DNA from: JAXMHB01 sp046346965
Lineage (GTDB): Bacteria; Pseudomonadota; Gammaproteobacteria; Xanthomonadales; SZUA-5
Direction of reading: 5' to 3'
Length of the DNA stretch: 14,020 nucleotides
NCBI GenBank assembly: GCA_046346965.1
Contig: JAXMHB010000033.1
Coordinates: forward strand, 1 to 14,020
The position numbers and the translations under genes are program-made. Under the pieces are notes generated by a model, which was not told the origin of the DNA, made no database searches, and was given only the letters and a program-made list of their open reading frames with translations. Numbering within the stretch: the stretch's first letter is position 1; each line of letters opens with the position of its first letter. Of the stretch, positions 6,652 to 13,393 are shown in pieces.

Positions 6652-7381
6652 AGCGCGCCAGCTGGCGCTGGCCCGTCATTTGCGCGACCCGGACGCGGTC
6701 GCCGCACCCGCGGATCTGGAGGATCGGCGCGTCGCCATCTACCGCGAGCTGGTCTACAACAATGTCTCCGGGCTGCTGGCTGGCAATTTTCCGGTGATCC
6801 GGCGACTGCTGACGGCCTCGGAGTGGGCGGCGCTGGTGCGCGCCTTCTTGAGCCAGCACGCGGCGCACACGCCGTTTTTTCATGAGCTCGGCAGCGAGTT
6901 TGTGCGCTTTCTGGGCGAGCATCCGGAACACGCCGGCGTGCGTCCCTTTCTGCACGAGTTGGCGCACTACGAATGGGTGGAGCTGGCGCTGGATCTGAGC
7001 GATGCCGAGCTGCCGCCGGCCGATGCGAACGGCGATCTCTTGCACGGCGTGCCGGTGCTCTCGCCGCTGGCGTGGGTGCTGGGTTACCAGTATCCGGTGC
7101 ATCTGATCCGCCCGGAGTTTCAGCCCGAGGCGCCGCCGGAGCAGCCGAGCTGGCTCCTGGTCTATCGCAACCCGGCCGACCGCGTGCAGTTCCAGGCGCT
7201 GCAGCCGATGGCCGCCCGCCTGCTGGGACTGATCCAGGAGCAGCCCGAGCGCAGCACCGAGGCGCATCTGGCGCAGATTGCCGAGGAAGCACGCGTCTCG
7301 CTGGCGGATTTGCTGGCGCCGGCACAGCAGCTGCTGCAGGGCTGGCGCGAGCGCGGCGTGCTGCTGGGCACGGCGCCGTAG
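6638..7381 (+). CDS. hvfC: HvfC-like DUF2063 RiPP maturation partner
   Basis: Partner protein of the DUF692 maturase. In Hvf and bufferin systems the DUF2063 protein binds the precursor and forms the active complex with HvfB. The 247-residue product has the N-terminal DUF2063 signature: RxxIYRELVYNNVSGLLAGN with FPVIRRLL (30-58), FHELGSEFVRFL (81-92) and PFLHELAHYEWVELAL (103-118). A more variable C-terminal domain (about 140-245) ends in a helical segment rich in Gln, Leu and Ala that could act as a winged-helix recognition element (inference). The start overlaps the end of hvfB by 14 bases, and no other ATG nearby restores the conserved N-terminus. It is the last gene of the operon; no transporter or regulator follows. 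Confidence 0.9.
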   Translation: MSLREARQLALARHLRDPDAVAAPADLEDRRVAIYRELVYNNVSGLLAGNFPVIRRLLTASEWAALVRAFLSQHAAHTPFFHELGSEFVRFLGEHPEHAGVRPFLHELAHYEWVELALDLSDAELPPADANGDLLHGVPVLSPLAWVLGYQYPVHLIRPEFQPEAPPEQPSWLLVYRNPADRVQFQALQPMAARLLGLIQEQPERSTEAHLAQIAEEARVSLADLLAPAQQLLQGWRERGVLLGTAP

Positions 7382-7398
7382 GACGCGCGACAGGGCTC

Positions 7399-7427
7399 GC
7401 GAGACGTGTACAGCATCCGTGTCTCGC
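7399..7427 (+). terminator. Possible stem-loop at the end of hvfABC
   Basis: GCGAGAC (7399-7405) and GTCTCGC (7421-7427) pair over a 15-nt loop, 17 bp after the hvfC stop. There is no downstream T-run, and the right arm is also the first part of a direct repeat, so this is only a candidate Rho-type or repeat-associated structure. Confidence 0.25.
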
Positions 7428-7643
7428 CCGCCGTGCGCTGACGCCTGCAGCAAACAGACGCGCGACACTGCCACGTCAGCGCCGCAGTGCCGGTCCCCCG
7501 CCCCCTGACCCCCGCCCCGCTCTTGTGCATTCGTATTTGGCAAGCGTCCAGGTCTCGCCTTTGGCGCGCTGACCTCTGCAGCAAACCATACCAACGACAC
7601 TGCCAGGCAGTCGCCGCAGTGCCGGTCCCCCGCCCCCTGACCC
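7421..7643. repeat. Two-copy ~91-bp direct repeat
   Basis: Copy A (7421-7511) and copy B (7552-7643) share GTCTCGCC at the start, CTGCAGCAAAC in the middle, GACACTGCCA, and a perfect 31-base match at the end (7481-7511 and 7613-7643). The middle is diverged and there is one indel. Each copy contains CACTGC and GCAGTG arms able to pair; copy B also has the palindrome ACTGCC-A-GGCAGT (7599-7611). The minus strand shows runs of five G's. The repeats fill the convergent gap between hvfC and the hydrolase gene, where no gene is seen. Confidence 0.85.
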
Positions 7644-7665
7644 GCTTCTGCTCCTGCACCCCGCC

Positions 7666-8712
7666 TTATTGAGCTGCCTTCGCCGCGCCCTCGCTGAAGC
7701 CCGGCGCAATTTTGCGGGCGAGGGCGATCAATCGATCCGCCATCAGCCCGCCCCAGGCCAGATCCGCCGCGCCCAGCAACTCACCGGCTTCGGTGATGCG
7801 GCCCTCGGCATAGGCCTGTTCGGCGGCGACCATCGCTGCCTCGGCACGCGCGGCCAGATCGGTGGCACAGCGCGCTTGTTCGGCCAATGCCTCAGGTTCC
7901 AGTGGCCGATCCAGGCGCGCGTACACGCGTTCCAGCGTCTTGCGGTCGGGCAGTTCGTGGCCGATGCCGCGTTCGGAGATCTTGTAGACGCCGGCCACGC
8001 AGTGCGCCGCCAGCGCGGCGCGGCTGCGCGCGTCCAGGCGCAGATTGGGCATGTCCTCGCTGCCGGTGGAATAGACGATGCGCATGCGCCGCTGCAGCAG
8101 CGTCATCAGCGCGGCCGGCGGCGGCGCGAAATCCTCCTCGCCCATCACCTTGGCGCCGCCGACCAGCAGCGCGCCGGTGAAAACATCGGCATAGGCCGCG
8201 GCGATGCGGATGGCGGTGCGCGAGCCGCCCGAGTAACCGCCGATGGTGATGCGCTCGGCGTCGATGGGATAGCGCGCCCGCAGCGTCTCGACCGCGTGCA
8301 GCGCCAGCGGTATCCGCCGCTCGTAGACGTTTTCGCGGTTGCCCGAGCGGCGCGCCGCGACATAGATCACGCCGACGCGGTCGAGCACTTTCTTCCAGTC
8401 GCGGCTGAGCGGCAGTTGATCCATCGGCGAGACGAACACCAGCAGCCCGTAGCCCGCCGGCGGCTGTCGCGAGGGCAGATAGACGTCGTAGCGCTCTGCG
8501 GCTAGATCCACGGTCTGCTCGACGGCGTGCCGGCCGAGGTACGCCTGGAAGCGCTGCAGGCGGTCGTGCGTGGTCGGCGTGAACACCCGCCGCGAGAACT
8601 CATCGGCAGCCACCAGCGGCGAGTAGCGGTCGAACACCTGATCGGACAGCCATTGTCCGGCACGCGCGCCGGTGGCGCCGAGCAGCAGCAACGCGCACAG
8701 CAGGATGCGCAT
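7666..8712 (-). CDS. Secreted alpha/beta hydrolase (esterase-like)
   Basis: A 348-residue exported hydrolase of unknown substrate. The start MRILLCALLLLGATGARA is a clear Sec signal peptide (cleavage near residue 18), supported by a GGAGAGG ribosome binding site; a longer in-frame start would place the signal peptide 51 residues inside. The nucleophile elbow is G159-Y-S161-G-G in ITIGGYSGGSR, D220 in STGSED is a candidate acid, and H252 in ERGIGHELPD is the candidate base. Upstream, LLVFVSPMDQL probably forms the oxyanion-hole strand. The fold resembles esterases of the PHB-depolymerase/feruloyl-esterase type (inference). The last about 70 residues are an Ala-rich helical extension. It lies 68 bp after lpxH on the same strand and may share its transcript; it converges on hvfC. 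Confidence 0.82.
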   Translation of the reverse strand: MRILLCALLLLGATGARAGQWLSDQVFDRYSPLVAADEFSRRVFTPTTHDRLQRFQAYLGRHAVEQTVDLAAERYDVYLPSRQPPAGYGLLVFVSPMDQLPLSRDWKKVLDRVGVIYVAARRSGNRENVYERRIPLALHAVETLRARYPIDAERITIGGYSGGSRTAIRIAAAYADVFTGALLVGGAKVMGEEDFAPPPAALMTLLQRRMRIVYSTGSEDMPNLRLDARSRAALAAHCVAGVYKISERGIGHELPDRKTLERVYARLDRPLEPEALAEQARCATDLAARAEAAMVAAEQAYAEGRITEAGELLGAADLAWGGLMADRLIALARKIAPGFSEGAAKAAQ

Positions 8713-8780
8713 GGACCTCTCCGGATTCGTTCGACTACGACAGCTATCGTCGCAGATGCGCAGGTCCGTGTCAGCGCGGC

Positions 8781-9515
8781 TCAGGGGCAGGCACGTCCGC
8801 CCGCATGCACCAGTTCCGCACTGCCGTCCGCGCCCAGCCGCAGCCAGGAGGCGGCGACCGGCCAATCACCCAGCACGATGCGGCGGTGCATGCCGTCGTG
8901 GTGAATGGCCGGGCGATGCGTGTGGCCGTGAATGATCCAGTCGGCGCCGCTGCGGACGTACAGCGCAGCGACGGCGGCGGCGTTCACGTCCATGATCTCG
9001 GCGGCGCTCATCGCCGTGTGCGCGCGGCTCTGCGCGCGGGCGTGGGCGGCGAAGGCGCGCCGTTGCGCCAGCGATTGAGCCAGAAAGTGCTGCTGCCAGC
9101 GAGGGTCGCGCAGCTGCGTGCGCACCTGCTGGTAGGCCACATCGTCGCTGCACAGGGTGTCGCCGTGCAGCAGCAACAGGCGCTTGCCCGCCCAGTCGAG
9201 TTGGCTGAGCTCCGGCAGCAGCCGCGCCCCGCAGCGCTCGGCGAACGCCGGTCCGATCAGGAAATCGCGATTGCCGTGCAGCAGTTCAAGCTGAATGCCG
9301 CGCGCACTGAGCGCGGCCAGCTCGGCGCACACGGCCTCGATCAGCGGATCGTCGTCGTCGTCACCCAAGTAGGCCTCGAACACATCGCCCAACAGGATCA
9401 GCCGCTCACCGTCTGCGCGCACCTGCGCCAGCAGATGCAAAAAGCGGTCGTAGACCGGGTCCACGACCGCTGTCAGATGCAGATCCGACGCGATCCAGAT
9501 CGCGCCTGCCGCCAT
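8781..9515 (-). CDS. lpxH: UDP-2,3-diacylglucosamine diphosphatase
   Basis: Hydrolyses UDP-2,3-diacylglucosamine to lipid X and UMP, the fourth step of lipid A synthesis, at the inner face of the cytoplasmic membrane. The 244 residues match the usual LpxH length. Calcineurin-type metallophosphoesterase motifs are complete: SDLHL (D11, H13), LLGDVFEAYLGD (D44), LLHGNRDFL (N82), LLLHGDTLC (H117) and WIIHGHTHRP (H196, H198); the LpxH-typical SAAEIMDVN is at 170-178. It starts six bases after the cyclophilin stop with little ribosome-binding sequence, so translation is probably coupled. A cyclophilin-lpxH pair also occurs in enterobacteria (ppiB-lpxH). The run of five Asp (52-56) after the metal motif is slightly unusual. 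Confidence 0.96.
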   Translation of the reverse strand: MAAGAIWIASDLHLTAVVDPVYDRFLHLLAQVRADGERLILLGDVFEAYLGDDDDDPLIEAVCAELAALSARGIQLELLHGNRDFLIGPAFAERCGARLLPELSQLDWAGKRLLLLHGDTLCSDDVAYQQVRTQLRDPRWQQHFLAQSLAQRRAFAAHARAQSRAHTAMSAAEIMDVNAAAVAALYVRSGADWIIHGHTHRPAIHHDGMHRRIVLGDWPVAASWLRLGADGSAELVHAGGRACP

Positions 9516-9521
9516 GGCGGA

Positions 9522-10127
9522 TCAGCCAGCTGGCTTGGTGGCCGGCGCCGCGGCCTCGATCACCGTGGCCTTCTCGATCACCACATAGGGGCGCGGCAGA
9601 TTCTGGAACTCCGGCGAGAAGGCATTGGTCGGCATCACCTTGATCTTGTCGACCACCTCCATGCCGCTGACCACCTTGCCGAACACCGCGTAGCCCCAGG
9701 TGCGGCCATCGGCCTTGCTGACGTGGTCCAGCGCCTTGTTGTCGGCGACGTTGATGAAGAACTGCGAAGTCGCCGAGTGCGGGTCCATGGTGCGCGCCAT
9801 GGCGATGGTGCCACGCGCATTCGACAGCCCGTTGTCGGCCTCGTTCTGCACCGGCGCGCGCAAGCCGCCCTTGCCGGTGAGTTCGGTGGTGTAGCCGCCA
9901 CCCTGGATCATGAAGTTGTCGATCACGCGGTGAAAAATGGTGCCGTCGTAGTAGCCCGACTTCACGTACTGCAGAAAGTTGTCGACCGACTTCGGCGCCT
10001 TGGCCGGATCCAACTCCACAACGATCTCGCCCTGATTGGTCTTCAAGCTGACGCGCGGATTTGGCGTCTGCGCCGTGGCGACGGCCGACAAGGTCAACGC
10101 AAGCAATGCAACACCCAGCAAACGCAT
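9522..10127 (-). CDS. Periplasmic cyclophilin-type peptidyl-prolyl isomerase
   Basis: Catalyses cis-trans isomerisation of Xaa-Pro bonds during protein folding outside the cytoplasm. It has 201 residues. A signal peptide MRLLGVALLALTLSAVATA (cleavage after about residue 19) makes it a PpiA-like exported enzyme rather than cytoplasmic PpiB. The cyclophilin core shows FHRVIDNFMIQGG (65-77, catalytic R67 with F72 and Q75), Q122-F-F-I-N, W144 in GRTWGYAVFGKV (the cyclosporin-binding tryptophan position) and GMEVVDKI. The C-terminus ends in a short Ala/Pro-rich tail. AGGAG lies six bases before the ATG. It is the first gene of a unit with lpxH; its promoter region directly abuts the minisatellite. 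Confidence 0.94.
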   Translation of the reverse strand: MRLLGVALLALTLSAVATAQTPNPRVSLKTNQGEIVVELDPAKAPKSVDNFLQYVKSGYYDGTIFHRVIDNFMIQGGGYTTELTGKGGLRAPVQNEADNGLSNARGTIAMARTMDPHSATSQFFINVADNKALDHVSKADGRTWGYAVFGKVVSGMEVVDKIKVMPTNAFSPEFQNLPRPYVVIEKATVIEAAAPATKPAG

Positions 10128-10170
10128 GACAGGCTCCTAGGACAGCGGATGAGGCCGCGATTCATAGCAG

Positions 10171-10200
10171 ATTTGAAGGCTACGAGGCACGTCTGTGCAA
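10171..10200 (-). promoter_or_regulatory. Candidate promoter for ppiA-like/lpxH unit
   Basis: On the minus strand TTGCAC (10200-10195), an 18-base spacer and TCAAAT (10176-10171) resemble sigma-70 boxes; TGCTATGAA just downstream is an alternative extended -10. Either would give a leader of roughly 30-40 nt. The 48-bp minisatellite starts immediately upstream, so array length could affect this promoter. Weak consensus matches only. Confidence 0.28.
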
Positions 10201-10629
10201 AGGCACGAGGGCACGTAACTGCGCGAGGGCACGCTTAAGCAAAGCGGAGGGCACGAGGGCACGCAACGGCACGAGGGCACGCTTAGGCAAAGCGGAGGGC
10301 ACGAGGGCACGCAACGGTGCGAGGGCACGCTTAAGCAAAGCGGAGGGCACGAGGGCACGCAACAGCACGAGGGCACGCTCAAGCAGAGCGGAGGGCAGGA
10401 GGGCACGCAACGGCGCGAGGGCACGCTTAGGCAAAGCGGACGGCACGAGGGCACGCAACAGCGCGAGGGCAGGCTTAAGCAAGGCGGAGGGCACGAGGGC
10501 ACGCAACGGCGCGAGGGCACGCAACAGCACGAGGGCACGCTCAAGCAGGGCGGAGGGCACGAGGGCACGCAAGGGCGCGAGGGCACGCTCAGGCAAAGCG
10601 GAGGGCACGAGGGCACGAGGGCGCGAGGG
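10201..10629. repeat. 48-bp minisatellite (about eight units)
   Basis: A marker string ACGCTTAAGCAAAGCGG or close variants recurs at 10231, 10279, 10327, 10375, 10423, 10471, 10537 and 10585. The spacing is exactly 48 bp except for one 66-bp interval, caused by one extra copy of an 18-bp subunit GAGGGCACGCAACAGCAC. Each unit is thus an 18-bp plus a 30-bp subunit, both starting GAGGGCACG. Variation is by single bases. Two minus-strand frames stay open across it because 48 is a multiple of three; their low-complexity translations (CVPSCPPLCLSVPSR-type repeats) show no start signal and are not called as genes. Confidence 0.95.
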
Positions 10630-10636
10630 TAGAGCG

Positions 10637-10697
10637 GCGGCGCTTGCGCGGCACCGGTGCGCGCCGCAGCGAGCGCCCGTCGGTCACGCCGACGGGC
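10637..10697. repeat. Pair of GC-rich hairpins (REP-like)
   Basis: First hairpin: GCGGCGC (10637-10643) pairs with GCGCCGC (10661-10667) and encloses the 10-bp palindrome GCACCGGTGC. It is preceded by GTAG, the tetranucleotide that heads a known class of REP elements. Second hairpin: GCCCGTCGG (10675-10683), loop TCACG, CCGACGGGC (10689-10697), a perfect 9-bp stem. No T-run follows on the minus strand, so a phoH terminator function is possible but unproven. Confidence 0.6.
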
Positions 10698-10785
10698 CAG
10701 ATCGAGGGCACGGTAAGGCTCGCAGGACACGAGCATGTGTCAGGAACCAAATCACGGGCGCACCGCTTTTGACTTCAAGCTTTTA

Positions 10786-10830
10786 CGTGCCCTCGTGCCC
10801 TCCGCTTTGCTTGAGCGTGCCCTCGTGCTC
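10786..10830. repeat. Inverted copy of the 48-bp minisatellite unit
   Basis: The 45 bases here read, on the opposite strand, as a near-perfect minisatellite unit (CACGAGGGCACGCTCAAGCA then AAGCGGAGGGCAC). It ends one base before the phoH-like stop codon. With the main array it forms an inverted pair around a roughly 160-bp spacer that holds the two GC-rich hairpins; a degenerate CGAGGGCACGG also occurs at 10703-10713. The rest of 10698-10785 shows no gene. Confidence 0.88.
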
Positions 10831-10831
10831 T

Positions 10832-12226
10832 TTACAGCGCTTCCGACGCAAAGTCGGCCAGGCGTGAGCGCTCGCCGCGGCGCAGGGTGATGTGGGCGCT
10901 GTGCGGCCAGTGCTGGAAACGGTCGACCACATAGGTCAGGCCGGAGGTGGTTTCGGTCAGGTAGGGCGTGTCGATCTGCTCCACGTTGCCGAGGCACACC
11001 ATCTTGGTGCCGGGGCCGGCGCGGGTCAGCAAGGTTTTGATTTGCTTGGGCGTCAGGTTCTGCGCCTCGTCGATGATGACGTAGCGCGAAAGGAAGGTGC
11101 GGCCGCGCATGAAGCTCATCGCGCGCACTTTTACCCGGGACGCCAGCAGATCGTTGGTGGCCTGGCGCGCCCAGTTGCTGGAATCCTGCGGTGTCGCCAG
11201 CACTTCGAGGTTGTCGGTCAGCGCGCCCATCCACGGCGTCATCTTTTCTTCCTCGGTGCCAGGCAGGAAGCCGATGTCCTCGCCCACCGGCACGGTGGCG
11301 CGGGTGACGATGATCTCCTTGTAGCGCTGTTGATCCATCGTCTGCGCCAGGCCGGCGGCCAGCGCCAGCAGCGTCTTGCCGGTGCCGGCGGTGCCGAGCA
11401 ACGTGACGAAGTCGACTTCCGGATCCATCAACACATTCAGCGCGAAGTTCTGCTCGCGATTGCGCGCGCTGATGCCCCAGACGCGGTGCGGATGGCTGAG
11501 GTAGTCGTCGACGATCTGCAGCAGTGCCTTGCCGCCCTCGACCTTCAGCACGCGCAGCGCCACCTGATTGTCATCGCCGAAGTGCAGAAACTGGTTCGGG
11601 TGCCAGCGCTCGTCGCGGCGCGTCTTCACCCGGTAGTAGGTGCGCCCGCGCTCGCTCCAGGATTCGAGCTCGGGGTGTTTGCTCCAGAACTCTGCCTTGA
11701 GCACGTCGACGCCGGTGTACAGCAGCGACAGATCATCGAGCGCGCGATCGTTCTCGTAGTCCTCGGCCGGGATGCCGTGGATCTTCGCCTTGATCCGCAG
11801 ATTGATGTCCTTGGTCACCAGCACCACGCTGGCGCGCGGCTTCTCCTCGCGCAGCTGCAGCACCGCGCGCAGGATCTGGTTGTCCGGCAGCACTGAGCCA
11901 AAGCTGTGGCCATTGCTGGCGGCGTTGGTCTGGAAACGCAGCATGCCGCGCGGGCGATGGCGCCCCAGATCCAGACCATCGGGGTGCTTGAGCGCAATCC
12001 CGGCGTCGAGCTTGCCCTGGCCATTGGCCTCGATCAGTTCGCTGAGAAAGCGACTGACCTGACGCACATTGCGCGAGACCTCAGAGGTGCCCTTTTTGGC
12101 GGCATCCAGTTCCTCAAGCACCATCATCGGCAGGTAGACGTCGTGTTCCTCGAAGCGGAACAGCGCGGTCGGATCGTGCATCAGCACATTGGTGTCGAGT
12201 ACGTAGGTCCGCTTCTTCTGGCTCAT
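10832..12226 (-). CDS. PIN domain-PhoH family ATPase
   Basis: Cytoplasmic fusion of a PIN RNase domain and a PhoH-type P-loop ATPase, the PhoH2/YlaK-like architecture; mycobacterial PhoH2 has RNA helicase and RNase activity. It has 464 residues. The PIN part shows VLDTNVLMHD (9-18, acidic D11), MVLEELDAAKKG (35-46) and VTKDINLRIKAK (137-148, D140). The ATPase part shows VTLLGTAGTGKT (274-285, Walker A), VTRATVPVGEDIGFLPG (307-323), VIIDEAQNLTP (383-393, Walker B) and CLGNVEQIDTPYL (411-423). All catalytic motifs are intact. The start has only a weak GGTAG upstream, but the conserved N-terminus begins there. It is 118 bp from the next minus-strand gene, which may be co-transcribed. Confidence 0.93.
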   Translation of the reverse strand: MSQKKRTYVLDTNVLMHDPTALFRFEEHDVYLPMMVLEELDAAKKGTSEVSRNVRQVSRFLSELIEANGQGKLDAGIALKHPDGLDLGRHRPRGMLRFQTNAASNGHSFGSVLPDNQILRAVLQLREEKPRASVVLVTKDINLRIKAKIHGIPAEDYENDRALDDLSLLYTGVDVLKAEFWSKHPELESWSERGRTYYRVKTRRDERWHPNQFLHFGDDNQVALRVLKVEGGKALLQIVDDYLSHPHRVWGISARNREQNFALNVLMDPEVDFVTLLGTAGTGKTLLALAAGLAQTMDQQRYKEIIVTRATVPVGEDIGFLPGTEEEKMTPWMGALTDNLEVLATPQDSSNWARQATNDLLASRVKVRAMSFMRGRTFLSRYVIIDEAQNLTPKQIKTLLTRAGPGTKMVCLGNVEQIDTPYLTETTSGLTYVVDRFQHWPHSAHITLRRGERSRLADFASEAL

Positions 12227-12344
12227 GGGCTACCGGGCAGGCGGGCAAGAGCGCCCGCGCTCAAGCATGCCGAAAAACCGTGTCAGCTGGATGCCGCTTG
12301 TCGGTGCGCTCAGATACTCGCATCCGCAATTTCGCAGGCGGCCA

Positions 12345-13253
12345 TCATGGGTGCCACCGGCGCCACCCGGTGATCAGGATCATCAGCGCCAGCAGGCTCG
12401 CACCTACCGGGCTCAGACTCGGTACCGGCGCCGGGTTGACCGCCAGTTGAAATTGGCCTTGGTTGTTCGAGAACTCAAAATCCGGCGTCTCCGAGCCTGC
12501 AAGAGCATCGAAGCGTACGAGATCGGAGCGTGGGACATATTCGACCTGCATGGTCCTGGTCAAACCGGGGGCGGTCTGGCCACGCCAAAGGCAGCTGACG
12601 CTGTTCGCTTCGTCGGTGCGTACGCAATCAGCGCCTGCTGCCTGAGCGTTCAGTTGGTCCAGGCGATCGCGAGTGCTGAGGGTCAGTCGCATGTCGATGG
12701 CATGGTTGCCGCCGTGGTTGGTCGCGCTGAGGCTCAGCGTGGCTGGCATGCCGTGCGTCGGGTTGCCGTTTGACGGGCTAAGACCCAGTTCGAGGTCAGC
12801 CGTGTCCGCAGCCGTGGTAGTCAACACCGCTGTTGCGGCGGCTGGCCCGAATGGGTTGCTGTCGGCACCTGTGTAAACCCGGGCTCTTGCGACCAGCACT
12901 GAGGAAACGGAGCCGCTGAAGGACGTCACCCGCAATTGGCGGGAGGCTCCCGCAGGTGTGCTCTCTGCCCATGTACATTCGAGTTGCATCGGGACAGTAA
13001 AGATGACCGCGCATTGGGCGCCGGGATCCGGCTCCCACGCCAGAATGAACAAGGACACCGGTGGTGTGAAGATCAATGTGAGCCGGTCTGTTGAGACAGC
13101 GCCAAGGTTGCGACCGACCACCACGTACTCGATGGCAGGCCCTTGGATCGACAGGGACACGTCGGCCGGTGTCTGCTGCGCATCGGCGCCCGCGCTTGCG
13201 CACACTCCCGCTGTGAGCCAAAGCAATCGGGTAAGACGGGTGCTGGGTAGCAT
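12345..13253 (-). CDS. Secreted protein with IPTL-CTERM-like sorting signal
   Basis: Not assigned to a characterised family. It has 302 residues starting MLPSTRLTRLLWLTAGVCAS, a Sec signal peptide with probable cleavage after ADA (residue 24); AGGA lies eight bases upstream. A longer in-frame start 42 codons earlier would hide the signal peptide. The mature part looks like two beta-rich, Ig-like/DUF11-type domains (about 27-150 and 165-270), rich in Thr, Ser, Ala and Asn. The C-terminus has VPSLSPVG, a hydrophobic stretch ASLLALMILITG and a basic WRRWHP end, the tripartite layout of IPTL-CTERM signals recognised by exosortase-type enzymes (known for the family, inferred here). Surface or extracellular location is likely. 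It is divergent from the DoxX gene across 140 bp. Confidence 0.75.
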   Translation of the reverse strand: MLPSTRLTRLLWLTAGVCASAGADAQQTPADVSLSIQGPAIEYVVVGRNLGAVSTDRLTLIFTPPVSLFILAWEPDPGAQCAVIFTVPMQLECTWAESTPAGASRQLRVTSFSGSVSSVLVARARVYTGADSNPFGPAAATAVLTTTAADTADLELGLSPSNGNPTHGMPATLSLSATNHGGNHAIDMRLTLSTRDRLDQLNAQAAGADCVRTDEANSVSCLWRGQTAPGLTRTMQVEYVPRSDLVRFDALAGSETPDFEFSNNQGQFQLAVNPAPVPSLSPVGASLLALMILITGWRRWHP

Positions 13254-13393
13254 GTGGGCGTCCTGGATTTGAGATCTGCGGCTGCAATTGCGCCGATACG
13301 CAGGATCGCGCCGCAGGCTGCCATGGTTGGGGACCACGCAAGCAAAACGCCCGCGACTCGGTCTAGTCAGCACACCCAAGTCCGGAGCTGATC

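Noticed and set aside
8805..10238. 477-residue plus-strand open frame
   Set aside because: Antisense shadow of lpxH and the cyclophilin gene, both with full conserved motifs; high GC keeps such frames open.
10137..10736. 199-residue repetitive Cys/Pro/Ser-rich open frame (minus)
   Set aside because: It is open because the 48-bp repeat is a multiple of three and lacks stops; a second frame is open too, and no start signal is seen.
12249..12262. Intrinsic terminator GAGCG-CCCG-CGCTC before phoH
   Set aside because: Only a 5-bp stem with no T-run and a competing GCGGGC/GCCCGC pairing; not strong enough to call.
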